The position numbers were made by a program, and so were the translations under genes. A stretch of DNA of 6,896 nt from Lysobacteraceae bacterium (GTDB lineage Bacteria > Pseudomonadota > Gammaproteobacteria > Xanthomonadales > Xanthomonadaceae), in the NCBI GenBank assembly GCA_003449195.1, contig DMID01000112.1:1-6896 (forward strand), written 5' to 3'. Below are positions 1-6,099 of the stretch, one piece after another; position 1 is the stretch's first letter, and every line of letters starts with the position of its first letter. The notes beneath the pieces are model-generated. The model saw only the letters and a list, made by a program, of their open reading frames with translations, was not told the DNA's origin and ran no database searches.

Positions 1-790
1 AGCCGTGGATGCCCATCTTGTGTTCCAGCGCGCCGCAGCGCAGCGCATTGCGCTCGCCGACGCTGCCGTCGCGGGCAACCTTGTACTTGGGGGTGACGAA
101 CAGCGAGATGCCCTTCGGACCGGCAGGCGCGTCGGGCAGCTTGGCCAGCACGAGGTGGACGATGTTCTCGCACAGGTCGTGCTCGCCGGCGGTGATGAAG
201 ATCTTGGTGCCGGTGATCGAGTAGCTGCCGTCGGCATTGGGCTCGGCGCGGGTCTTCAGCAGGCCCAGGTCGGTGCCGGCGTGCGGCTCGGTCAGGCACA
301 TGGTGCCGGTCCAGTTGCCGGCCACCAGCGGCTTGAGGAAGACCTCCTTCTGCCAGTCCTCGCCGTAATGCTTGAGCGCTTCGACCGCGCCGTGCGAAAG
401 CAGCGGGAACAGGCTCCAGGCCAGGTTGGACGAGTTGGTCATCTCGGCCACGGCCATGCCGAGGGTTTCCGGCATGCCCTGGCCACCGGCCTCCGGCGCA
501 CCGGTCAGACCGGTCCAGCCGCCTTCCACGTACTGCGCGTAGGCTTCCTTGAAGCCGGGCGCGGTGGTGACTTCGCCGGTGTCCTTGTCGAGCTTGCAGC
601 CCACCTCGTCGCCGATCGCGTTCAACGGCGACAGCACGGTGGTGGTGAAGCGGCCGGCTTCTTCCAGCACGGCGTCGATGATGTCGGCGGTGGCATCGGC
701 AAAGCCGATGTCGGCGAACAGGCGGTCGGCCTTCAGCACGTCGTGCAGGGCAAAGCGGATGTCGTTGATCGGGGCGGAATAGGGGCTCAT
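1..790 (-). CDS. Acyl-CoA dehydrogenase, N-terminal part (runs off the left edge)
   Basis: FAD-dependent oxidation of an acyl-CoA to the trans-2-enoyl-CoA, a cytoplasmic beta-oxidation type reaction. The frame is open from ATG at 790 to the window edge, giving 263 codons. The N-terminal helical domain covers about residues 35-160. The acyl-CoA dehydrogenase signature follows as MCLTEPHAGTDLG (164-176), then the beta-domain segment ITGTKIFITAGEHD (192-205) and a GERNALRCGALEHKMGIHG stretch (245-263). This style, with a long N-terminus and the EHKMGIH motif, matches the roughly 600-residue subfamily with an extra C-terminal domain (the DmdC/FadE-like group), so over half the protein, including the catalytic Glu region, is outside the window. 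The substrate cannot be read from this part. The start lacks an obvious Shine-Dalgarno, but no in-frame start lies upstream. The lipoprotein gene ends 34 bp upstream, so co-transcription is possible. Family is certain, subfamily likely. Confidence 0.95.
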   Translation of the reverse strand, partial: MSPYSAPINDIRFALHDVLKADRLFADIGFADATADIIDAVLEEAGRFTTTVLSPLNAIGDEVGCKLDKDTGEVTTAPGFKEAYAQYVEGGWTGLTGAPEAGGQGMPETLGMAVAEMTNSSNLAWSLFPLLSHGAVEALKHYGEDWQKEVFLKPLVAGNWTGTMCLTEPHAGTDLGLLKTRAEPNADGSYSITGTKIFITAGEHDLCENIVHLVLAKLPDAPAGPKGISLFVTPKYKVARDGSVGERNALRCGALEHKMGIHG

Positions 791-824
791 GGGGATGTCG
801 TCGTCGTGCGGGGAAAAGGGACGC

Positions 825-1301
825 TCAACGCAGCACGCCGTCGAGGCCGGGTGCGGGGTTGAGCTGGTTGCGGCTGTCGATGTCGAAGCTGCGTGCTTTC
901 TTGTCTTCCGGCGTGGCCTGGACGCTGCCTGTCAGCGTGTAGGCCAGCCCGTGCCGCCCGGCCAGCGCGTCGGCAACGGCAAGGCGGGCCAGGGAGGAGG
1001 GTTGCAGCGACACGCGGACCACGTCGGCCGATTCAGGGCCGATCGACAAGGCCGGGGACGCCTGCAGCGTGCCGGCTGCTTGTTCGGCGACGCTGACGTC
1101 GAGTTTCAGCGAGTCGAAGCGCATCGGGATGCTGCTGTAATTCTGCAGGCGCAGCTCGGCCGACCAGCTGCCGTCGGCCTGGACCGTGAGCTGCTGCAGG
1201 CTGGCCGCCGGCGGTGACACGCGCTTGACCATGCCGCCGCCGCATGCGCCGAGCGCGATGCAGAGAAGGGCCGTGGTGGCCAGCCGCAAGTTGCGTGGCA
1301 T
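825..1301 (-). CDS. Small outer-membrane-type lipoprotein, possibly LEA14/WHy-like domain
   Basis: A predicted lipoprotein of 158 aa. Residues 1-20 form a type II signal peptide: basic n-region MPRNLR, hydrophobic core, lipobox LGAC with Cys20. Gly-Gly follows the Cys and there is no Asp at +2, which suggests Lol sorting to the outer membrane. The mature part (about 34-148) is a single beta-rich domain: leucine-spaced strands, a LRLQNYSSIPMRFDSLKLDV segment (50-69), an SIGPESADVVRVSLQ strand (86-100) and YTLTGSVQ (121-128). This pattern resembles LEA type 2 (WHy) domains, but that is a fold guess. The frame is open further upstream, to 1445. I chose ATG at 1301 because it begins the signal peptide exactly and has GGAG at 1312-1309, 7 nt away. 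The function is unknown. The acyl-CoA dehydrogenase gene follows after 34 bp on the same strand and may share its transcript. Confidence 0.85.
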   Translation of the reverse strand: MPRNLRLATTALLCIALGACGGGMVKRVSPPAASLQQLTVQADGSWSAELRLQNYSSIPMRFDSLKLDVSVAEQAAGTLQASPALSIGPESADVVRVSLQPSSLARLAVADALAGRHGLAYTLTGSVQATPEDKKARSFDIDSRNQLNPAPGLDGVLR

Positions 1302-1347
1302 CGGATCGCTCCGGAACTTTGAGAAGTCCGAGAATACTACGGAGTAT
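1302..1347 (-). promoter_or_regulatory. Leader and candidate -10 of the lipoprotein gene, with a 14-bp palindrome
   Basis: Reading the minus strand, a -10-like TAGTAT (1339 to 1334) lies 32 nt before the ATG. No convincing -35 is visible at 16-18 bp. The -10 sits inside a perfect inverted repeat, ATACT-ACGG-AGTAT (1334-1347). Between it and the Shine-Dalgarno the leader can form a small hairpin (CGGAACTT 1312-1319 with AAGTCCG 1324-1330, one bulge) that abuts the GGAG. The 5-bp arms are short enough to be chance. The rest of the divergent gap, up to 1522, shows no further clear signal; TTGACA at 1387-1392 on the plus strand has no partner -10. Confidence 0.3.
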
Positions 1348-1522
1348 GGAAGGCGCAGGCGTGCTGCACTGCGGAAGAAAGGAGGATTGACAAGCCCGTC
1401 CGGGCGCGCCTTTGCAAAGCGGTGTCGGGGAAATCCGACCCGCATGTCCGGCCCGGTCCGGCTGTGTCGCGTGGTGGCCGAAGCGAGACTGGCGAGGCGA
1501 TTTCCCCGCCTTGGATGCCGCC

Positions 1523-1789
1523 ATGTCGAATGCGCCTTGCCAGGACGAGCCTTGCCAGGAGGAGTCCTCGCCGCACGGGGAAGGACGGTTCATCTTCCGC
1601 GTCCGCCAGTCCGGCCGTGCCTGGGAGCTGATTCACCCGCATCAGCCGGCCGCGAGGTTCCGCGACCAGATCGAGGCATTCGAACGGGCCGAATGCCTTG
1701 CCCGTGCCCATCGCCGTGAAACCGGCGCGCCGAGCGGCGTGGTATTCGAGGTTCCCGGCATCGAGACGCTCGCGGCGCAATTCGGCTGA
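1523..1789 (+). CDS. Small DUF2188-like protein of unknown function
   Basis: A soluble 88-aa protein with no signal peptide or membrane segment. After a polar N-terminus (1-20) carrying a PCQDE-PCQEE repeat, residues 21-80 follow the pattern of DUF2188-type small domains: a strand-rich start (RFIFRVRQSGRAWELIHP, 22-39), an amphipathic helix that picks up RDQIEAFERAECLARAHR (47-64), then a closing strand (GVVFEVPG, 72-79). I recognise the resemblance by pattern only; no function is established for this family. The frame is open upstream to a TTG at 1412, but the segment before 1523 is Trp/Arg/Pro-rich and looks untranslated, so ATG 1523 is preferred. Its Shine-Dalgarno is weak. The gene precedes waaA by 36 bp on the same strand and may be co-transcribed. 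Being a real gene is likely rather than certain. Confidence 0.65.
   Translation: MSNAPCQDEPCQEESSPHGEGRFIFRVRQSGRAWELIHPHQPAARFRDQIEAFERAECLARAHRRETGAPSGVVFEVPGIETLAAQFG
1535..1564 (+). repeat. 15-bp in-frame tandem duplication
   Basis: Two head-to-tail 15-bp units, CCTTGCCAGGACGAG (1535-1549) and CCTTGCCAGGAGGAG (1550-1564), differ at one base. They encode PCQDE and PCQEE (residues 5-9 and 10-14) of the small DUF2188-like protein, so length changes here keep the frame. Read directly from the sequence. Confidence 0.9.
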
Positions 1790-1811
1790 TGCCGGCCGGC
1801 ATCGGGCATCG
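1788..1811. repeat. 16-bp perfect palindrome plus tandem GGCATCG at the small-gene/waaA junction
   Basis: GATGCCGGCCGGCATC (1788-1803) is a perfect palindrome overlapping the TGA of the upstream gene. GGCATCG occurs twice in tandem (1798-1804, 1805-1811), so the left arm GATGCC can pair with either copy, giving loops of 4 or 11 nt. No T-run follows, so this is not a standard intrinsic terminator. It could be an attenuating or stabilising hairpin, a protein site, or chance in GC-rich DNA. Confidence 0.6.
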
Positions 1812-1813
1812 CG

Positions 1814-1819
1814 TATTCT
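1814..1819 (+). promoter_or_regulatory. waaA: Candidate -10 element directly before waaA
   Basis: TATTCT (4 of 6 matches to TATAAT) ends 6 nt before the waaA ATG. Transcription from it would begin at or very near the A of the start codon, giving a leaderless message. This would fit the lack of any Shine-Dalgarno in TTGTCCG-ATG. No -35 is visible, because the upstream DNA is the GC palindrome. Speculative. Confidence 0.25.
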
Positions 1820-1825
1820 TGTCCG

Positions 1826-3160
1826 ATGCGGAAGGATCTGACCGAAGTCGCGCTGCGCGGCGTGTACTCCACCTTGCTGTACCTGCTGCTGCCGGCCACG
1901 GTCTACCACCTGATCTGGCGGGGCGTGCGGGTACGCGAGTATTTCCAGCGGTGGGGCGAGCGTTACGCCTCCTATTCGCGCATCCGCAACCGGCCTTGCG
2001 TATGGCTGCATGCGGTGTCCGTCGGCGAGGTCAACGCGGCAGTGCCGCTGGTGGAGCGCTTGCGGCGCGACCGGCCCGACATCCGCTGGGTCGTCACCAC
2101 CTTCACGCCCACCGGGTCCGAACGCGTGCGCGTGCTGTGGGGGGATGCCGTCGATCACGTCTATCTGCCCTACGACGTGCCCGGCAGCGTGGGGCGCTTC
2201 CTTGATCACTTCCGGCCGCAGCTGGCGCTGATCATGGAAACCGAGCTGTGGCCCAACCTGATGTTCGGCTGCCGTGACCGCGGCATCCCAGTGCATATCG
2301 TCAATGCGCGTTTGTCGGCGCGCTCGCTGCGCGGATACCGCCTGCTGCGCCCGCTGATCGGGCGCGCGCTGCGCACGGCGCGCCGCGTGCTGGCGCAGTC
2401 GGGCGAGGATGCGCACCGCTTCATCGAACTCGGGGCCACGTCCGGGCAGGTGATCACGGTGGGCAACCTGAAATTCGACATTGCCGCGCCTGCCGAGTTG
2501 TCCGATTTCGTCGCGATGTTCCGCCGCCACGTGCCCGAATCGCGGCCGGTCTGGATCGCCGCCAGTACCCATGAAGGCGAGGAAACGGCCATCGTCGAAA
2601 TGCATCGGGCACTGCGGATGCGTTGGCCGGACCTGCTGCTGCTGTGGGCGCCGCGGCATCGGGAGCGTTTCGCGAAGGCCGAAGGTCTGGCGCGCAGTGC
2701 CGGGTGGCAGGTGTCCACGCGGCGAGCCCGGGGCTGGCCCGGGCTCGAGGACGGCGTGTTCGTGATCGACACGCTGGGCGAGCTGATGGAGTTCTACGCC
2801 TGCGCGCAGGTCGCCTTCGTCGGCGGCAGTCTGCAACCCGTCGGCGGACACAATCTGCTGGAACCGGCGGTCGTGGGCACTCCATCCGTCACCGGGCCGC
2901 ATCTGCACAATTTTGCCGAGATATCGCAGCGCATGCAGCGGGAAGGGGCCATCAGCATCTGTGCGGACGCCCATGCCGCCCGTTGCGAGCTGGAGCGGCT
3001 GCTGGCCGATCCGGAAGCGCGCCGCGCGATGGTCCGGGCCGGCACCGCCTTGCTGGAAAGTGGCCGTGGCGCGACCGGAAGGACGCTGGAGTGCATCGGC
3101 CTGGATCTGCCGGCCTGGGCCGAGGGATATCGGGCAGCGGACGACCCACATGAGAAATGA
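1826..3160 (+). CDS. waaA: 3-deoxy-D-manno-octulosonic acid (Kdo) transferase WaaA/KdtA
   Basis: Transfers Kdo from CMP-Kdo to the lipid A precursor (lipid IVA), joining lipid A to the inner core of LPS at the cytoplasmic face of the inner membrane. The length of 444 aa is normal (usual range about 420-445). A hydrophobic N-terminal anchor spans 13-31. The N-terminal domain carries HAVSVGEV (62-69) with the conserved catalytic-type Glu68, TTFTPTGSERV (91-101), METELWPN (137-144) and NARLS (160-164). GNLKFD (213-218) lies before the C-terminal GT-B half, which has STHEGEE (247-253), WAPRH (274-278), FVGGSL (331-336) and GGHNLLEP (340-347), the CMP-Kdo binding region. All hallmark motifs are present. 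Whether it adds one or two Kdo residues cannot be read. ATG 1826 begins the membrane anchor but lacks a Shine-Dalgarno. The gene ends at a strong terminator, convergent with tolC. Confidence 0.97.
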   Translation: MRKDLTEVALRGVYSTLLYLLLPATVYHLIWRGVRVREYFQRWGERYASYSRIRNRPCVWLHAVSVGEVNAAVPLVERLRRDRPDIRWVVTTFTPTGSERVRVLWGDAVDHVYLPYDVPGSVGRFLDHFRPQLALIMETELWPNLMFGCRDRGIPVHIVNARLSARSLRGYRLLRPLIGRALRTARRVLAQSGEDAHRFIELGATSGQVITVGNLKFDIAAPAELSDFVAMFRRHVPESRPVWIAASTHEGEETAIVEMHRALRMRWPDLLLLWAPRHRERFAKAEGLARSAGWQVSTRRARGWPGLEDGVFVIDTLGELMEFYACAQVAFVGGSLQPVGGHNLLEPAVVGTPSVTGPHLHNFAEISQRMQREGAISICADAHAARCELERLLADPEARRAMVRAGTALLESGRGATGRTLECIGLDLPAWAEGYRAADDPHEK

Positions 3161-3161
3161 A

Positions 3162-3184
3162 AAAGGCGGGCAATGCCCGCCTTT
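3162..3184. terminator. Bidirectional intrinsic terminator between waaA and tolC
   Basis: A perfect 10-bp stem, AAAGGCGGGC (3162-3171) with GCCCGCCTTT (3175-3184), closes a 3-nt loop AAT. It starts 1 nt after the waaA stop codon. The stem's own A and T ends supply the U-tract in both directions (TTT after the stem on plus, TTTT on minus), so it can stop transcription of both convergent genes. The tracts are short, so efficiency is uncertain. Confidence 0.8.
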
Positions 3185-3228
3185 CCATCTTCTGGCTCAG
3201 CCCGACAAGAAGCTCGCCGGATCCTTGC

Positions 3229-3242
3229 GGTTTCCGGAAACC
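3229..3242. repeat. 14-bp palindrome just past the tolC stop
   Basis: GGTTTCCGGAAACC is a perfect palindrome (GGTTT-CCGG-AAACC as a hairpin), 5 bp beyond the last base of tolC. There is no T-run on either side. It may protect the 3' end of the tolC message or be incidental; the main terminator lies 45 bp farther on. Confidence 0.5.
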
Positions 3243-3247
3243 CCGGC

Positions 3248-4606
3248 TCAGGGGTTCGGGGCGCGCTTGATCTCGGCATCGGCGGTGAGCAGGCGGTTGA
3301 TGTCCTGCAGGTCGTCGATGTCGAGCGTGCCGGCCGCCTGTGCCAGCAGCAGGCGGTTTTGCAGGTAGTTGTACTTGGCGGTGGAGTAGTCCTGCTCGGC
3401 CGAGAACAGCGTGCGCTGGTTCTGCAGCACGTCCAGCACGGTGCGGGTGCCCACTTCCAGACCAACCTGCGAGGCCTCGTAGGCGGACTGCGCCGACACC
3501 AGCGCCAGGCGGCGCGCCTCGACCTCGCTGATGCCCGCTTCCAGCGTGTTGTAGGCATTGCGGGTGTTGCGGATGATCGAGCGGCGCTGCTGCTCGAAAC
3601 TGTCCTGCGCCATGTCGCGCTGCGCCAGGGCCGCGCGGACCTTGGACTGGGTGCCGCCGCCGGCGAAGATCGGCACGTTCAGCGACAGGCCGATGCTCTT
3701 GGAATCGGCGCTGCCGTTGGTCGAGTAGCTGCCGGTGCCGACCGTGCTGCCACCCCAGGTGGCGCCGCGGCCGTAGCTTCCGCTCAGCGACAGGGTGGGC
3801 AAATGGCCGGCGCGTGCGGTGCTGACGTCGGCTTCGGCCGACTTGACCTGGTAGTCGAGCGACTTCAGTGCCGGGTTGCTGTCCAGGGCGGTGGCGACCC
3901 AGGCATTGGCATCCTTACCGGCCGGCAGTTCGGGGCGGAAATCGGCCGGCAGCGCCATCAGCCGATTGACCGGCTGGCCGGTGATTTCTTCCAGTGCCTG
4001 ATAGGCATCCTTCAGCGAATTCTTCGCTTCGATCGTCGTGGCGCGTGCGCCATCGTACGAAGCCCGCGCTTCGTGCACGTCGGTAATCGGCGCCAGACCG
4101 ACTTCCAGACGCTTCTGCGCGTAATCGAACTGCTTCTTGTAGGCCGCTTCGGAGGCCTCGGCCGCCGACACCGTGTCGATGGCCACCAGCACGTTGAAGT
4201 AGGCCGCCGAGGTGCGCACGATCAGCGAGTCGTTGGCCGATTCCAGGTCGAAGTCGGCGGCGTGGCTGAGTGCCTTCTGGCTGCGCAGGTTGGAGATGCG
4301 GCTGTAGTCGAACACCGACTGCGACAGGCTCACGCCGTAGTCGCGGGACTTGCCGGTGTCGCTCCACGAGCCGCCCTCGGGCTTGCTGTTGCTGCGGGTG
4401 AAGCTGGCGCTGCCGTTGAGCTGCGGCAGCAGCAGCGCACGGGCCTGCACGGCGCCTTCCTTCTGGGCCAGCCGTCCGGACTCGGCCGAAGCCAGCTGCG
4501 GGTCGCCGCTGCGGGCCATTTCGAAAGTCTGCATCAGGTCGGTGGCATGGGCGGCCAGCGGACTCAGCAGCGCGGCGAGCGCAAGGGCGATTGGGCGGCG
4601 GATCAT
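3248..4606 (-). CDS. tolC: TolC-family outer membrane channel protein
   Basis: The outer membrane duct that docks with inner-membrane RND, ABC or MFS pumps through periplasmic adaptors to export drugs and proteins. The protein has 452 aa, within the usual 430-490. A signal peptide covers 1-21 with probable cleavage after AHA. The first outer membrane efflux repeat starts with DLMQTFEMARSGDPQL (23-38), and long coiled-coil helices occupy about 100-215. The second repeat begins near SNPALKSLDYQV (243-254), its helices run about 315-425, and it includes the typical VGTRTVLDVLQNQRTL (385-400). The two halves show the usual internal duplication. ATG 4606 is fixed by the signal peptide and by a good Shine-Dalgarno, AAGGAAG (4620-4614), with 7-nt spacing; the frame stays open upstream, but only as an overlap with the pcm-like gene. 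It lies 26 bp downstream of the pcm-like gene and is probably transcribed with it. It is convergent with waaA. Confidence 0.95.
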   Translation of the reverse strand: MIRRPIALALAALLSPLAAHATDLMQTFEMARSGDPQLASAESGRLAQKEGAVQARALLLPQLNGSASFTRSNSKPEGGSWSDTGKSRDYGVSLSQSVFDYSRISNLRSQKALSHAADFDLESANDSLIVRTSAAYFNVLVAIDTVSAAEASEAAYKKQFDYAQKRLEVGLAPITDVHEARASYDGARATTIEAKNSLKDAYQALEEITGQPVNRLMALPADFRPELPAGKDANAWVATALDSNPALKSLDYQVKSAEADVSTARAGHLPTLSLSGSYGRGATWGGSTVGTGSYSTNGSADSKSIGLSLNVPIFAGGGTQSKVRAALAQRDMAQDSFEQQRRSIIRNTRNAYNTLEAGISEVEARRLALVSAQSAYEASQVGLEVGTRTVLDVLQNQRTLFSAEQDYSTAKYNYLQNRLLLAQAAGTLDIDDLQDINRLLTADAEIKRAPNP

Positions 4607-4632
4607 CGGAGGGCTTCCTTGGGGGTTCTGCG

Positions 4633-5298
4633 TCAGAACGTGAATTGGGGTGTCGGCTCGGCGCCGACCAGATAGGCGAGATCGGTTTCGAACAACGATT
4701 CGACGTGGCCGGCGTTGACCGTGCCGTCGGCACGCACGCGCACGGCCTCCATCACCGGCGAGCGGCCGTGCACCACGAACAGGCGGCCGCCGGGGCGCAG
4801 CCAGCGGACGAAGGCGTTGGGGATAGCATCCACCGCGCCGGTCACGCAGACGGCATCGAAGCGGCGTTCGGTGTCCCAGCGCAGGGCATCGGCGGTTTCG
4901 ATGCGCACGTTGCTCCCCAGACCGGTGAGGTCGAGGTTGGCACGCGCGGCCTGCGCCAGTTCGGGCTGGATCTCCAAGCTCAGCACTTCGCGTGCGAGCT
5001 GGCCCAGACAAGCGCTGATGTAGCCGCTGCCGGTGCCGATTTCCAGCACGTCTTCGCCGGGCTTGAGTTCCAGCGCCTGCAGCATGCGGCCCTCGACCAC
5101 CGGCTTCATCGTGCGGGCACCGTGGCCGAGCGGGATTTCGATGTCGGTGTAGGCCAGCGCGCGGTGGATTTCCGGCAGGAAGGCTTCGCGCGGCAGGCTG
5201 GCGAGCACGTCGAGCACGTCCAAGTCGAGCACGTCCCACGGGCGGACCTGTTGTTCGACCATCAATTCGCGGGCTTGGGGGTAGTTCGGCGTGGTCAT
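4633..5298 (-). CDS. pcm: Protein-L-isoaspartate O-methyltransferase family protein
   Basis: An S-adenosylmethionine-dependent methyltransferase of the PCMT family. Canonical members methylate isoaspartyl residues in damaged proteins to start their repair in the cytoplasm. The length is 221 aa (usual 205-230). The N-terminal helical part contains VEQQVRPWDV (14-23) and PREAFLPE (36-43). SAM motif I is VLEIGTGSGY (84-93), followed by the acidic SLEIQPELA (107-115) and post-motif VCVTGAVDAIP (150-160), then LRPGGRLFVV (167-176). In place of the canonical TISAPHM-type loop that carries the active-site Ser, this protein has GHGARTMKPVVEGRM (58-72), a feature of a divergent bacterial subgroup, so true isoaspartyl activity is not assured. 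ATG 5298 has no strong Shine-Dalgarno. A -10-like TAGAAT lies 33 nt upstream. tolC follows after 26 bp, probably as an operon. Confidence 0.9.
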   Translation of the reverse strand: MTTPNYPQARELMVEQQVRPWDVLDLDVLDVLASLPREAFLPEIHRALAYTDIEIPLGHGARTMKPVVEGRMLQALELKPGEDVLEIGTGSGYISACLGQLAREVLSLEIQPELAQAARANLDLTGLGSNVRIETADALRWDTERRFDAVCVTGAVDAIPNAFVRWLRPGGRLFVVHGRSPVMEAVRVRADGTVNAGHVESLFETDLAYLVGAEPTPQFTF

Positions 5299-5331
5299 CG
5301 TGCTTGTCCGGCGCGGAGAGGGAGGGACGCC

Positions 5332-5337
5332 ATTCTA
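5332..5337 (-). promoter_or_regulatory. Candidate -10 of the pcm-like/tolC operon
   Basis: On the minus strand TAGAAT (5337 to 5332) matches TATAAT at 5 of 6 bases and ends 33 nt before the ATG at 5298. It is the only AT-rich hexamer in the 132-bp gap after the TetR gene. No good -35 is seen at 16-18 bp, so activation or a weak promoter is implied if it is real. Confidence 0.4.
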
Positions 5338-5372
5338 CCGGCGCCGCCGGAAGGTGGTGCAGTGCAGGATCG

Positions 5373-5425
5373 CCTTGCCGACGCAGGTGCCGTAGTGCCG
5401 GAAGTCACCGGGTCTGTCGGCAGGG
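5373..5425 (-). other. Long-loop inverted repeat just after the TetR-family stop
   Basis: CCTTGCCGAC (5373-5382) and GTCGGCAGGG (5416-5425) pair at 9 of 10 positions across a 33-nt loop that itself contains a GGTG/CACC pair. It begins 5 bp past the repressor stop codon. There is no U-tract, so it is at best a non-classical 3' end or RNA structure. Confidence 0.35.
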
Positions 5426-5430
5426 CGGCG

Positions 5431-6099
5431 TCAGCGGGGTGCATATGCACGCAGGAAGAAATCGACGGTGGCGGCGATGTGGGCGTCCACTTCTGCCTGG
5501 TCGCAGGGCAATGCTACGCCGCAGGTCATGCGGGCGTGCAGTTCGCCCTTGAGCAGGCTGAACAGTTGCGAAGAGGCCCGCGACAGGGCTGCCGGCGGAA
5601 TGTCCAGATCGCCGCGGTCGATGTGCACCTGCAACAGGCCGCCCAGCGCGGTCATCACGCGCTCGGGGCCGGCACACCAGAACAGTTGGCTCAGGCGCGG
5701 ATCGGCGTTGGCCAGATCCTGCATCGCACGCTGGGTGGCCAGTGCTTCCGGGCTGGTGATCAGCTGGAAGAAGGCATGGCCGATCGCCTCCAGGCGTTGG
5801 CGCAGGTCGGCACCGGTATCGGCAATGAACAGCTCGTCGGGGATCAAGGTCTCGCACTGGGCGCGGATGGCCTGCGCGAACAGGGTAGCCTTGTCGCCGA
5901 AATGGCTGTAGACGGTCAGCTTGGACACGCCGGCCGCGGAAGAAATCTGGTCCATGCTTACCCGCTCGTAACCCTGTTCGATGAACAGCCGGCGCGCGGC
6001 ATCGAGCACGGCGGCCCGCTTGCCCAAATCCTTGGGGCGTCCGGGGCCGTGCTGGCGTGGCGCGGCGGCAGGTTTGGCGACGGGAGCGTGGCGAACCAT
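5431..6099 (-). CDS. TetR/AcrR-family transcriptional repressor, divergent from efflux adaptor
   Basis: A one-component DNA-binding regulator, 222 aa. A Pro/Ala/Arg-rich tail (1-24) precedes the TetR_N domain: helix 1 at KRAAVLDAARRLFIEQGY (27-44), then the helix-turn-helix VSMDQISSAAGVSKLTVYSHF (from 47 to 67) and GDKATLF (68-74). The remaining 145 residues are an all-helical ligand-binding and dimer domain. RAMQDLANADPRLSQLFW (124-141) is reminiscent of the AefR-like C-terminal group; ligand unknown. The likely target is its own promoter and that of the divergent RND adaptor gene, 94 bp away, as in acrR- or smeT-type modules. ATG 6099 has no Shine-Dalgarno, but TATAGT lies 9 nt upstream, which would give an almost leaderless transcript. 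No ATG or GTG start lies closer upstream in this frame. It is separated from the pcm-like gene by 132 bp with its own promoter-like element. Confidence 0.93.
   Translation of the reverse strand: MVRHAPVAKPAAAPRQHGPGRPKDLGKRAAVLDAARRLFIEQGYERVSMDQISSAAGVSKLTVYSHFGDKATLFAQAIRAQCETLIPDELFIADTGADLRQRLEAIGHAFFQLITSPEALATQRAMQDLANADPRLSQLFWCAGPERVMTALGGLLQVHIDRGDLDIPPAALSRASSQLFSLLKGELHARMTCGVALPCDQAEVDAHIAATVDFFLRAYAPR

Noticed and set aside
5..862. Long plus-strand open frame of 285 codons
   Set aside because: Antisense to the acyl-CoA dehydrogenase, whose minus-strand frame has clear family motifs. The product is low-complexity Gly/Val/Ala/Arg typical of reverse frames in GC-rich genes.
1387..1415. 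Perfect TTGACA -35 hexamer on the plus strand before the small gene
   Set aside because: No -10-like hexamer occurs at 15-19 bp downstream; the DNA there is GC-rich (CCTTTG at best).
1337..3151. Minus-strand open frame of 604 codons
   Set aside because: Antisense to waaA, which carries every hallmark motif. The product has no recognisable domain and is rich in Arg, Gln, His and Pro.
3173..4675. Plus-strand open frame of 500 codons
   Set aside because: Antisense to tolC; repetitive Gly/Ala/Val/Arg/His composition and no domain.
4607..5239. Upstream extension of the tolC frame, making a 663-aa product
   Set aside because: The extension lies inside the pcm-like gene in another frame and would bury the signal peptide; the good Shine-Dalgarno supports ATG 4606.
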